Source of the DNA: Slackia sp.
Lineage (GTDB): Bacteria; Actinomycetota; Coriobacteriia; Anaerosomatales; Anaerosomataceae
Length of the DNA stretch: 55,280 bases
Reading direction: 5' to 3'
NCBI GenBank assembly: GCA_020725885.1
Contig: DYEA01000005.1
Coordinates: 1-55,280 of the forward strand
Every line of letters starts with the position of its first letter. Position 1 is the first letter of the stretch. Shown one piece after another: positions 17,239 through 27,900 of this stretch. The notes beneath the pieces were generated by a model. That model was not told where the DNA came from. It worked only from the letters and a program-made list of their open reading frames with translations, and searched no databases. The position numbers and the translations under genes were made by a program.

Positions 17239-17750
17239 CGCTTCACGCCGAAGAACAGGTCGAGGATGGCCGTGACGGGCGACGTGTCTTCGGCCTGGAC
17301 GCTTCTCGTCTTCTCGGACACGTCCGGTGCGGGCGCGGCCGTCGGTTCCTCGTCGGTGACGATGTAGACCTGCTCTCCGGGTCGCGTCAGGCCAAGGCTT
17401 TCTCGCGCGACCTCTTCCACGCCCTCGGGCGTCTGTAGCCGCTGCGCCTGCTTCCGGAGCGCCTCGTTGCGCTCCCTGAGCGCCTCGAGGCGCTCTTCGA
17501 GCGTCTGCTTCTGGCGCTGCTGCTGGTACTCGATACGCATCACCGGATACAGCACCCACGTCGCGAGCACGAACGCTGCTACGAGGATCGCAGTCGCTAG
17601 GCGACGCTCGGCTTTCGTGGCGCGACGAGGACGACGGGAACCTGGCTTGGAAGGTGCGCGACGGGCAGACGCCGACGGCGTCCTCGCCTTGGAGGACCGC
17701 TTCGCCGCGTCCGCTCGAGCCCGGTTCTTCGTCGCGCGTGCAGTGGCCAT
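17235..17750 (-). CDS. ftsB: FtsB/DivIC-type septum formation initiator protein
   Basis: This 171-residue bitopic membrane protein has a long basic, Ala/Ser/Lys/Arg-rich cytoplasmic N terminus (1-50) and one transmembrane helix (~51-70). An extracytoplasmic coiled coil follows (QQRQKQTLEERLEALRERNE), then the family signature EGVEEVARESLGLTRPGE. It should join FtsL and FtsQ in the divisome. ATG 17750 is used; the frame also offers a TTG 24 bp upstream without a ribosome-binding site. It overlaps the DUF501 gene by 4 bp. Confidence 0.88.
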   Translation of the reverse strand: MATARATKNRARADAAKRSSKARTPSASARRAPSKPGSRRPRRATKAERRLATAILVAAFVLATWVLYPVMRIEYQQQRQKQTLEERLEALRERNEALRKQAQRLQTPEGVEEVARESLGLTRPGEQVYIVTDEEPTAAPAPDVSEKTRSVQAEDTSPVTAILDLFFGVKR

Positions 17751-17812
17751 GCTCTCGTCTTCGTGCTGCGTCAAGGCCGGCGGATAGCGCGCAGCGAGCT
17801 GCGCTCTCGCGA

Positions 17813-17843
17813 ATCATACCACGAAGAGCCGAGCGAGCGTGAA
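17813..17843 (-). promoter_or_regulatory. Candidate promoter of ftsB-DUF501-ppx
   Basis: On the minus strand TTCACG (17843-17838) and TATGAT (17818-17813) are 19 bp apart, about 60 bp upstream of ftsB. The -10 match is good, but the spacer is long. Confidence 0.35.
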
Positions 17844-17910
17844 CCTCAAGTCGAGGCGAAGACTCTGCGCGCCACACGGAACGCTCGCGCACCCGGGTGC
17901 GGCCCAAGCG

Positions 17911-19311
17911 TCACACCTGCGTCACTTGCACGAGGTTGGTCGTGCCTGGGACCCCCACGGCCACGCCCGCCGTCAGCGCCACCAGGTCGCCGGAGCGCGC
18001 GAAGCCAGCGCTCCGCACCGCCTCGACCGCGTGCGCAAGCATCTCGTCGATCGACCCGTGTTGCGGGACCACGATCGGCCGGACGCCCCACACGAGCGCC
18101 ACCCGGCGCGCCACGCGCTCGTCCGGCGTGGCGGCGACGATGGGAGTGGCTGGCCTGTGCGCCGCGACCGCCCTCGCCGTGGCGCCCGACTGCGTGGCTG
18201 TGACGATCGCCGCGAGGTCGAGCACGCGAGCGATCTCGCAAGCGGCAGCGCTCACGGCACGAGCCACGTCGTGTCTGCCGGAGAGCGGCGGCACCCCTGC
18301 CTCGCCTGCTCCCAACTCGCCCTCGGCGGCCTCCGCGATGCGGGCCATCGTCTCGACGGCCTCCACCGGATACGACCCGACCGCAGTCTCCGCAGAGAGC
18401 ATCACGGCGTCGACCTGCTCGAAGATCGCGTTTGCGACGTCGGACGCCTCGGCACGCGTCGGGCGCGGCGAGCTCACCATCGACTCGAGCATCTGCGTGG
18501 CCACGATGACGGGCTTTCCTCGCTCCCGAGCCATCGCCACGATCCTGCGCTGGATGAGCGGCACCTGCTCGGTGGCGGTCTCCACGCCGAGGTCGCCACG
18601 CGCGACCATCACGGCATCGGCCGCCTCCACGATGCCGTCGAGGTGCTCGACGGCCTCGTGCTTCTCGATCTTCGCCACGACCGGGACCCCCGCTTCGCCG
18701 ATAAGCTCACGAAGCCGGACGACGTCCCGCGGTCCCCGCACGAACGACTGCGCGACGAAGTCGACGCCGGCTTCGAGCCCCCAGGCCAGGTCGTCACGGT
18801 CCTTGTCGGTGATCGCGTCCAGCGACAGCCGCACGCCCGGCACGTTCACGCCCTTGCGCGAGAGCAGAGGCCCGCCGGTCAGCACCACCGTCACGAGACG
18901 GGACTCCTCGCGCGTCTCGACAGCGAGCTCGATGCGCCCGTCGTCGAGAAGCACGCGAGCCCCTGGCGGGATGTCGGCGATGACCTCGGGGTGCGTGAGG
19001 CACGCGCGCTGGCGATCGCCCATGCACTGGTCGGCCACCAGGTCGAAGCGCGCGCCCCGCTCGAGCACCACGCCTGGAGCGACGTCGCCGACCCTGAGCT
19101 TCGGCCCTCCCAGGTCCAGCATGACTGCGACGTGCTTCCCTGCGTCCGACGCCGCTTCGCGGACGAGCCTCAGGCGCGTCGATAGGTCCTGACGGGTGCC
19201 GTGCGACGCGTTCAGCCGGGCGACGCACATGCCGGCAGAGATCATGCGCCTGATGACGTCGGGTTCCTCGCTCGCCGGACCGATGGTGGCCACGATCTTC
19301 GTCCTGAGCAT
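17911..19311 (-). CDS. pyk: Pyruvate kinase
   Basis: This 466-residue glycolytic enzyme makes pyruvate and ATP from phosphoenolpyruvate and ADP. Signatures: TKIVATIGPAS at the N terminus, the catalytic Lys in VVAKIEKHEAV, metal-binding Glu and Asp in that strand and in VMVARGDLGVE, and MLESMVSSPRPTRAEASDVANA. ATG 19311 has GGGAGGG 6 nt upstream. The open frame continues upstream opposite hsp20 but is not coding there. It lies between hsp20 and ftsB, an insertion relative to the mycobacterial order, and is divergent from hsp20. Confidence 0.96.
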   Translation of the reverse strand: MLRTKIVATIGPASEEPDVIRRMISAGMCVARLNASHGTRQDLSTRLRLVREAASDAGKHVAVMLDLGGPKLRVGDVAPGVVLERGARFDLVADQCMGDRQRACLTHPEVIADIPPGARVLLDDGRIELAVETREESRLVTVVLTGGPLLSRKGVNVPGVRLSLDAITDKDRDDLAWGLEAGVDFVAQSFVRGPRDVVRLRELIGEAGVPVVAKIEKHEAVEHLDGIVEAADAVMVARGDLGVETATEQVPLIQRRIVAMARERGKPVIVATQMLESMVSSPRPTRAEASDVANAIFEQVDAVMLSAETAVGSYPVEAVETMARIAEAAEGELGAGEAGVPPLSGRHDVARAVSAAACEIARVLDLAAIVTATQSGATARAVAAHRPATPIVAATPDERVARRVALVWGVRPIVVPQHGSIDEMLAHAVEAVRSAGFARSGDLVALTAGVAVGVPGTTNLVQVTQV

Positions 19312-19366
19312 CGGCGCCCTCCCGGATGTAGGTCCCCTATGCTCGTACCCGTTTTCCGAACACGCG

Positions 19367-19396
19367 TTGTTTAGAACGCAAGAAAGGTGGTATATA
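19367..19396 (+). promoter_or_regulatory. Promoter of hsp20
   Basis: TTGTTT (19367-19372) and TATATA (19391-19396) are 18 bp apart, in a locally AT-rich patch unlike the surrounding GC-rich DNA. Confidence 0.6.
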
Positions 19397-19405
19397 AGAT
19401 AGCGC

Positions 19406-19435
19406 TCAGACAATCTGACACTAAGACGCTTAGAT
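19406..19435 (+). promoter_or_regulatory. Operator region of hsp20 (two inverted repeats; motif shared with dnaK promoter)
   Basis: Two perfect 5-3-5 inverted repeats lie side by side: TCAGA-CAA-TCTGA (19406-19418) and CTAAG-ACG-CTTAG (19421-19433). Across them runs TGACAC-N7-CTTAGAT (19416-19435), which recurs with the same spacing at the dnaK promoter. The position just after the -10 element suits repression. HspR, encoded at 45809-46219, is the likely binder. Confidence 0.6.
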
Positions 19436-19452
19436 GTTGGAGGTGATGGGCT

Positions 19453-19914
19453 ATGGCGATCGTTCGGTGGGATCCCTTTGGCGAGCTGATGAGCATCCAG
19501 CGCGAGATGGACCGGCTCTTCGGCCGGCTCGGGTTCGGACGGCTGGCTGAGAGCACCGCCTCCGAGGTGGCGTGGATGCCGCGGATCGACGTGAAGTCGA
19601 CCGGCGACGACATGGTCGTGTACGCCGAGCTGCCCGGCATGAGCAAGGACGACATCTCTGTCGAGGTCACCGACGGCGTGCTCACCATCAAAGGCGAGCG
19701 GAAGGCGGAGACCGAGAAGAAGGAAGAGGGCTGGCTCATCCGCGAGCGCAGCTACGGCGCGTTCGAGCGGTCGCTGGCTCTGCCTGAAGGCGTGGAGCCC
19801 GAGAAGATCACGGCCGACTACAAGGACGGCGTGCTCGAGGTCCACATCCCGAAGGCGATGGCGGCGCTCAAGCCCAAGACCCACAAGATCGCGCTGGGCG
19901 AAGGCAAGAAGTAG
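19453..19914 (+). CDS. Hsp20-family small heat-shock chaperone
   Basis: This 153-residue ATP-independent holdase binds unfolding proteins. The N-terminal part (MAIVRWDPFGELMSIQREMD) is typical of bacterial class A small Hsps. The alpha-crystallin domain (~45-140) includes YAELPGMSKDDISVEV, LTIKGERK, the signature YGAFERSLALPEGV and the C-terminal DGVLEVHIPK. A ribosome-binding site (GGAGG) lies upstream. The gene is divergent from pyk and convergent with eno. Its promoter carries an operator-like motif shared with the dnaK operon. Confidence 0.95.
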   Translation: MAIVRWDPFGELMSIQREMDRLFGRLGFGRLAESTASEVAWMPRIDVKSTGDDMVVYAELPGMSKDDISVEVTDGVLTIKGERKAETEKKEEGWLIRERSYGAFERSLALPEGVEPEKITADYKDGVLEVHIPKAMAALKPKTHKIALGEGKK

Positions 19915-19933
19915 GCCATACCCCCTCTCACCG

Positions 19934-19970
19934 GAAGGCCCCGCGGAATCCCGCGGGGCCTTCGTTCGTC
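19934..19970. terminator. Bidirectional terminator between hsp20 and eno
   Basis: A perfect 13-bp GC-rich inverted repeat (19934-19946 with 19951-19963, 4-nt loop) is followed by TTCGTTCGTC. It lies between two convergent genes and can serve both. Confidence 0.75.
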
Positions 19971-19995
19971 GCCTAGGGATCGCGGCCGCTGCGAC

Positions 19996-22745
<2,750 letters not shown>

Positions 22746-22767
22746 GACGCCCCCCGAGCCGTGCGCG

Positions 22768-23754
22768 TCACTTCGCGGTGGCCTCCGAGCTCCCGGCCTT
22801 CCCGGCCTCGGCCAGCTGCTTGTCGAGGATCTCGATCTTCGCCTTCTCTTTGAGCTTGGCGAGGTAGTCGTTCCAGGTCTTGGTGCGTGCTTCTTGCTCC
22901 AGCGTGCTCTTGATGAGGTCCTTGACCTCCTCGTACGGCTGGATGCCGCCCGGCGTCTCGCCCAGCTTCTTGATGATGTGCCAGCCGAACTGCGACTTCA
23001 CGAGCCCGCTCACCTCGCCGACCTGGAGCTCGTCGGCCGCCTCCTGGAACTCCTTGACGTACTTCGAGGTCGGAGCTGAGCCGAGGTCGCCGCCCGAGTT
23101 CTTCGAGCCGGGGTCGGTGGAGTACTTCGCCGCCAGGGCGCCGAAGTCTGCGCCGCCCTGGATCTCCTTGAGCACCTTCTCGGCAGTCGCCTTGTCGTTC
23201 TCGGCGAACAGGATGTGCTGGAGGTGCGCTTCGGGCTCCTTGCTGAACTGCGTGCTCTTGTTGTCCTCGTAGTACTTCTTGATCTGGTCCTCGGAGATCT
23301 TCGGCGCCGGCGCCACCTTGTCGTACAGCGCCTGGTAGATGAGCTGGTCGGAGATGCTCTGGCGGATCTGCTCCATCGTCATGCCCGACTGCTTGACGAC
23401 CTCGTTGAACGAGTTCTCGTCGGGGTAGCTCGCCTTGATCTCGGCGAGCTTGGCGTCGATGTCCTTGTCGGTGACCTTGATGCCGAGGCGCTTCGCCTCC
23501 TGCCGCACCAGCACCGCCTCGATCATGCTGTCGAGGATCATCCGCTTGTACTGCAGGAGCATCGGGTCGCCTTCCTTGAGCGATGCGAGCGTGGTGTCCT
23601 GCTTCTTGGCGACCGTGACGATACTGTCGAACTCCTCGCGGGTTATCTTCTCGCCGTTGACCTTCGCGACCGCGCCGCCAGAGCCGCACCCTGCGGCCGT
23701 GACGATGAGCGCGAGCGCGGCGGCTGCAGCTGCGATGCGCGTGCGGACTCTCAC
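22768..23754 (-). CDS. Lipoprotein peptidyl-prolyl isomerase (SurA/PrsA-like parvulin)
   Basis: This 328-residue extracytoplasmic foldase starts at GTG 23754 with AAGGAGG 8 nt upstream. The signal peptide ends in the lipobox TAAGC at about residue 24. A SurA-N-like helical chaperone region (~30-170: VNGEKITREEFDSIV) follows. The parvulin domain (~185-290) includes HILFAENDKATAEKVL, STDPGSKNSGGDLG and FGWHIIKKLG. It should help exported proteins fold. It is the first gene of the foldase-mazG-eno operon. A TGCTATACT extended -10 lies at about 23840-23832. Confidence 0.9.
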   Translation of the reverse strand: MRVRTRIAAAAAALALIVTAAGCGSGGAVAKVNGEKITREEFDSIVTVAKKQDTTLASLKEGDPMLLQYKRMILDSMIEAVLVRQEAKRLGIKVTDKDIDAKLAEIKASYPDENSFNEVVKQSGMTMEQIRQSISDQLIYQALYDKVAPAPKISEDQIKKYYEDNKSTQFSKEPEAHLQHILFAENDKATAEKVLKEIQGGADFGALAAKYSTDPGSKNSGGDLGSAPTSKYVKEFQEAADELQVGEVSGLVKSQFGWHIIKKLGETPGGIQPYEEVKDLIKSTLEQEARTKTWNDYLAKLKEKAKIEILDKQLAEAGKAGSSEATAK

Positions 23755-23874
23755 AGTGATTCCTCCTTGCGCCGGGGTACGGCTCCCGGCATCGATGGCA
23801 TCCGCCTCCGGCAGCGGCCGGGGCTCTCGTGAGTATAGCACCGGCATGGTGCGTGGGCGGCGCGCCCGCAGCGG

Positions 23875-23903
23875 TTGAGACGCTATCGGCACCTCGCTAC
23901 ACT
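23875..23903 (+). promoter_or_regulatory. Promoter of the small membrane protein gene at 23948
   Basis: TTGAGA (23875-23880) and TACACT (23898-23903) are exactly 17 bp apart, 45 bp before the start codon. Confidence 0.65.
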
Positions 23904-23947
23904 CGTCACGTCCGCCGAAGGGAACGACGCGAAGGAGGGGGCGCGCC

Positions 23948-24142
23948 GTGAGCTGGATACAGAATATGGCGCACACGCTGCACCACTGGGCAGCGGCGGA
24001 GGTCGAAGCCAGGTTCCCTACCCGCCGGAGGTCTGAGGATCCTCCGCGTCACGCGGGTCGCACCCAGCTCATCGGGCTCGCGGTGTTCTTGATAGCCCCG
24101 GTCGCCATCTGGCTCCTGCTCGACTGGCTCACGGGGCGGTAG
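23948..24142 (+). CDS. Small membrane protein with one C-terminal helix
   Basis: This 64-residue protein starts at GTG 23948 with GAAGGAGG upstream and a good promoter at 23875-23903. A polar, His/Arg-rich N-terminal half (1-38) precedes one transmembrane helix (~40-60: LIGLAVFLIAPVAIWLLLDW). It is a likely tail-anchored or type II protein of unknown function. It lies between the divergent foldase operon and convergent mfd. Promoter and ribosome-binding site support it as a real gene despite its size. Confidence 0.65.
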   Translation: MSWIQNMAHTLHHWAAAEVEARFPTRRRSEDPPRHAGRTQLIGLAVFLIAPVAIWLLLDWLTGR

Positions 24143-24154
24143 GCGCAGCCGCCC

Positions 24155-27118
24155 CTACCCCTCGCCCCGCAGCTCCGCGACCGCCTCGCGCAGCATCTCC
24201 GCATAGAGGTAGAAGCCGACTTCGCTCACGTGCCCGCTCTGCTCGGCGCCCAGCAGCGAGCCCGCCCCGCGGATCTCCAGGTCGCGCATCGCGATCTTGA
24301 TGCCCGCGCCGAGCTCGGTATGCTCCCCCACCGCGGCCAGCCGGTCGTACGCCTGGTCGGTGAGGTTCGCGCCGGGCGGGAAGAGGAAGTACGCGAACGC
24401 ACGCACGTGGCTGCGCCCGACGCGCCCCTTGAGCTGGTAGAGCTGCGCGAGACCGAGCCGCTGCGAGTCCTCGATGATGAGCGTGTTCGTGTGCGGGTTG
24501 TCGATGCCGCTCTCGACGATCGTCGTCGAGACGAGCACGTCGACCTCGCCGGCCGAGAACCGCTCCATCACGCGCTCCAGCTCGCGTTCCGAGAGCTTGC
24601 CGTGCGCGACCGCGATCCGCACCTCCGGCACCGCCTGGCGCACGCGCTCGACGGCGTCGTCGATGGTGCGCACGCGGTTCGAGACGTAGTAGACCTGCCC
24701 GCCGCGGTCGAGCTCCGCACGGATCGCCTTCGCCACGAGCGCAGGGTCGTACTCGCCGACGTGCACGCGCACGGGGAAGCGGTTCGGCGGCGGCGTCTCG
24801 ATGATCGAGAAGTCGCGGATGCCGGACAGCGACATCTGCAGCGTGCGCGGGATCGGCGTCGCGGTGAGCGTGAGCACGTCGACCTGCTCGCGCAGGTGCT
24901 TGAGGTGCTCTTTGTGCTCCACGCCGAAGCGCTGCTCTTCGTCGATGATCACGAGCCCGAGGTCCTTCGGCGTCACGTCGCGCGAGAGCAGCCGGTGCGT
25001 GCCGATGAGCACGTCCACGGTGCCCTTGGCGAAGCCCTCGAGCGCCGCCTTCTGCTGCTCGCGCGTCCGGAAGCGCGAGAGCACCTCCACGCGCACCGGG
25101 TACGGCGCGAAGCGCTCGGAGAACGTGACGAAGTGCTGCTGCGCGAGGATGGTCGTCGGGCAGAGCACCATCACCTGCTTGCCGTCCTGCGTCGCCTTGA
25201 ATGCTGCGCGGATGGCGACCTCCGTCTTGCCGTACCCGACGTCGCCGCACACGAGGCGGTCCATCGGGCGGTCGGACTCCATGTCGGCCTTCACGTCGGC
25301 GATCGCGGCCAACTGGTCGGGCGTCTCCACGTACGGGAACGCCGCCTCCATCTCGCGCTGCCACGGCGTGTCTGGCGAGAACGCGAAACCTTTGACGGAG
25401 GCGCGCCGCGCGTACAGCTCCACGAGGTCGAACGCGAGCTTGCGAGCCGCCTTGCGGGCGCGCTCCGTCGCACGCTCCCAGTCCGCGGAGCCGAGCCGCG
25501 TGACCTTCGGAGCGACGCCTTCCGGCCCGACGTACTTCGTGATCCGCCCGACCTGCTCGAGCGGGACGTACAGCTTGTCGCCCTTCGCGTACTCCAGCAG
25601 CAGGTACTCGCGCTCGGCGCCGTCCACCTCCTGAGTGACCCGGCCCCGGAAGTGCGCGATGCCGTGGACCGCGTGCACCACGTAGTCGCCCGGCTTGAAC
25701 GCCGCCGCGGCGCGCGCCGCGTCCTCGATCGAAGGGCCTTGCGCACGCTGCGAGCGCGGGCGCACGTCGTCGGCGCTCACCACTGCCAGCCGCGCGTTGG
25801 GAAGCACGAAGCCCGCAGGCACGTCCGCCTCCGTCACGACCGCGGCGCGCGGGTGCGGCTCCGCCTCGGGGCTTGCCACCACGTCGACGACCGACACGCC
25901 GCCGTCCGTGAGCGCCCGCGCCAGGCCGCGGCGCGAGCGGTGGTCGTACGCCGCGACGACGACGCGGCTGCCGCCCGACAGCAGCGAACGCACGCCCGAG
26001 ACGAACGCCTTCTCGCCCCCGGCGACCTCCGGCTTGCGGGCGGCGACCTGCGCGTCGACTCCTGCGCCGGTCCGGGCGACCGCGAGCAGCGTCAGACGCT
26101 GGCGCGTCCCGAGGTCGAGCGCCTTCGGGGGCCAGAACAGCCCGTCGAGCGGCACGCCCGCGTCGCGGGCCCTGCCTGCGACCTCCTCGTGGTAGCGCAC
26201 CACGTCGTCGAACAGCGCCCTGGGCTCGACGACGGCCACGAGCGCATCGGCTGGCAGGTAGTCGAGCAGCTGCCCCGGCCTCTTGTAGAACGCAGGCAGG
26301 TACTGCTCGACGCCGTTGAAGAGCACGCCTTCCTTGATGCGGGCGAGGTCGTATGCGAGCCGGTCGTCTGCGCGGGCTCGCCCGCCGAGCGCCCGCTCGG
26401 CCGCCTGCGCCGCCCGCGTACCCAGGACGACCTCGCGGCACGGATACGCCTCGTACCGCTCGGCCTCGCCGATCGTCTGCTGGGTCGTCGGAACGTAGCG
26501 CTTGATGCTTTCCACCTCGTCTCCGAACAGTTCCACGCGCACGGGGTAGGCGGCTTCCGGCGAGAACACGTCCATGACGCCGCCGCGCACCGCGAACTGC
26601 CCGCGCTCCTCGGCCACGTCCACTCGCTCGTAACCGGAGCGCGCGAGGCGCTCGACGGCAGCAGCGAGGTCGAGCTCGCCTCCCCGCACGACCTCAAGCG
26701 GCTCGAAGACGTGCGAGCCTTGCGGCGGCAACGCACGCAGCAGCGCCCGCGCGCTCGCGACGACGACCGCCGCGGTCCCCGACGTGAGGGCGTGCACCGC
26801 GCGGGCCCGCTTCCCCACGACCTCCAGCGGCGGCGCCTCGCGCATCCACGGCATGTCGGGCCGCAACGGGAACCGCAGCACGCGCTCGGCTCCGAGGTAG
26901 GCGCGCAGTTGCAGCGCGAACTGCTCCGCCGCGTCCTCGCCAGGCACGACGGCGAGCACAGGCCTGCGGCGCTCGGCCGCGAAGGCCGCCACGAGCGCAG
27001 GACGCACGAACGCGGCGGCGGCAAGCGTCACGTCGCCGCCGGACGCCAGCGTCTCTCGCGCGCGCTCGAGCACCCGATCGCGCCAGACGTCTTTTCCGAT
27101 GAGGTCGATGAGCCGCAC
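24155..27118 (-). CDS. mfd: Transcription-repair coupling factor Mfd, lacking the C-terminal D7 domain
   Basis: Mfd removes RNA polymerase stalled at lesions and recruits UvrA. The 987-residue protein has the UvrB-like N-terminal region (residues ~1-330), the RNA-polymerase-interaction domain (GDYVVHAVHGIAHFRG near 460), and the two RecG-like helicase domains. The helicase has GDVGYGKTEVA (Walker A), DEEQRFG and the TRG/motif VI region QLKGRVGRSHVRAFAY. It ends shortly after RGAGSLLGAEQSGHVSEVG at a TAG. E. coli Mfd continues ~200 residues as the autoinhibitory D7 domain, which is absent here. Other frames downstream do not encode it. It is divergent from nth. Confidence 0.95.
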   Translation of the reverse strand: MRLIDLIGKDVWRDRVLERARETLASGGDVTLAAAAFVRPALVAAFAAERRRPVLAVVPGEDAAEQFALQLRAYLGAERVLRFPLRPDMPWMREAPPLEVVGKRARAVHALTSGTAAVVVASARALLRALPPQGSHVFEPLEVVRGGELDLAAAVERLARSGYERVDVAEERGQFAVRGGVMDVFSPEAAYPVRVELFGDEVESIKRYVPTTQQTIGEAERYEAYPCREVVLGTRAAQAAERALGGRARADDRLAYDLARIKEGVLFNGVEQYLPAFYKRPGQLLDYLPADALVAVVEPRALFDDVVRYHEEVAGRARDAGVPLDGLFWPPKALDLGTRQRLTLLAVARTGAGVDAQVAARKPEVAGGEKAFVSGVRSLLSGGSRVVVAAYDHRSRRGLARALTDGGVSVVDVVASPEAEPHPRAAVVTEADVPAGFVLPNARLAVVSADDVRPRSQRAQGPSIEDAARAAAAFKPGDYVVHAVHGIAHFRGRVTQEVDGAEREYLLLEYAKGDKLYVPLEQVGRITKYVGPEGVAPKVTRLGSADWERATERARKAARKLAFDLVELYARRASVKGFAFSPDTPWQREMEAAFPYVETPDQLAAIADVKADMESDRPMDRLVCGDVGYGKTEVAIRAAFKATQDGKQVMVLCPTTILAQQHFVTFSERFAPYPVRVEVLSRFRTREQQKAALEGFAKGTVDVLIGTHRLLSRDVTPKDLGLVIIDEEQRFGVEHKEHLKHLREQVDVLTLTATPIPRTLQMSLSGIRDFSIIETPPPNRFPVRVHVGEYDPALVAKAIRAELDRGGQVYYVSNRVRTIDDAVERVRQAVPEVRIAVAHGKLSERELERVMERFSAGEVDVLVSTTIVESGIDNPHTNTLIIEDSQRLGLAQLYQLKGRVGRSHVRAFAYFLFPPGANLTDQAYDRLAAVGEHTELGAGIKIAMRDLEIRGAGSLLGAEQSGHVSEVGFYLYAEMLREAVAELRGEG

Positions 27119-27179
27119 AGCCGTCCGTTCTCAGGCAGCACGAATGCCCGCGACCGCGATGCGGTGCGGGGGCGCTTCA

Positions 27180-27195
27180 GGGTACCATCGTACCC
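27180..27195. promoter_or_regulatory. Palindrome GGGTAC-CATC-GTACCC between mfd and nth
   Basis: A perfect 6-4-6 inverted repeat lies between two divergent DNA-repair genes, 24 bp before the nth start and 62 bp before mfd. It is an operator candidate and does not match the GAAC-N4-GTTC LexA box of Gram-positive bacteria. Confidence 0.4.
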
Positions 27196-27218
27196 GTCAC
27201 GAGGCGAGAGGAGCGTGC

Positions 27219-27875
27219 ATGGACACCGTCGAGCGCGCCAAGGAGATCTCGCGGCGGCTTGCCGAAGCGTACCCGGACGCCCACATCATGCTCGAGTACG
27301 CAGACCCGTTCCAGCTGCTCGTCGCCGTCATGCTCTCGGCGCAGACAACCGACGTCACCGTGAACAAGGTCACGCCCGAGCTGTTCGCCGCCTACCCCAC
27401 CGCAGAAGCGCTCGCTGCCGCCGACCAGGCCGACGTCGAGCGCATCATCTACCGGACCGGGTTCTTCCGGAACAAGGCGAAGAACGTCATCGCCGCGGCG
27501 CGCATGATCGTCTCCGAGTTCGGCGGCGAGGTGCCGCGCACGATGGAGGAGCTCACGCGCCTGCCCGGCGTGGCGCGCAAGACCGCCAACATCGTGCTCT
27601 ACAACGCCTTCGGCATCCTGGACGGCATCGCCGTGGACACGCACGTGCTCAGGCTCGCGCAGCGGCTCGGCCTTACGGCGAACAAAGACCCCGAGAAGGT
27701 CGAGCGCGACTTGATGGGGCTCTTCCCGCGCGAGGAGTGGGGTGTCATAACCTACCGCCTCATCGACCACGGCCGTGCGGTGTGCGACGCGAAGCGCCCG
27801 GTGTGCGGCGCGTGCGTGCTGTCCGACGTCTGCCCGAGCGCATTCGCGGTGAAGGGCTGGCGCGAGCGCGCCTGA
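27219..27875 (+). CDS. nth: Endonuclease III (DNA glycosylase/AP lyase)
   Basis: This 218-residue base-excision repair enzyme removes oxidised pyrimidines. It has the helix-hairpin-helix LPGVARKTANIVL with the catalytic Lys, the catalytic Asp in IAVDTHVLRLA, and the C-terminal 4Fe-4S loop C-x6-C-x2-C-x5-C (CDAKRPVCGACVLSDVC). ATG 27219 has GAGAGGAG upstream; the frame is open 40 codons further but without homology. It is divergent from mfd, so two repair genes share the intergenic region. Confidence 0.96.
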   Translation: MDTVERAKEISRRLAEAYPDAHIMLEYADPFQLLVAVMLSAQTTDVTVNKVTPELFAAYPTAEALAAADQADVERIIYRTGFFRNKAKNVIAAARMIVSEFGGEVPRTMEELTRLPGVARKTANIVLYNAFGILDGIAVDTHVLRLAQRLGLTANKDPEKVERDLMGLFPREEWGVITYRLIDHGRAVCDAKRPVCGACVLSDVCPSAFAVKGWRERA

Positions 27876-27900
27876 CGCGAGCGCGGCCGCTGCCGGGCGC

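Noticed and set aside
19312-19884. Upstream extension of the pyruvate kinase frame
   Set aside because: It is antisense to hsp20 and its promoter, and pyruvate kinase homology begins exactly at 19311.
27180-27195. LexA (SOS) box between mfd and nth
   Set aside because: The palindrome GTAC-N4-GTAC does not match GAAC-N4-GTTC.
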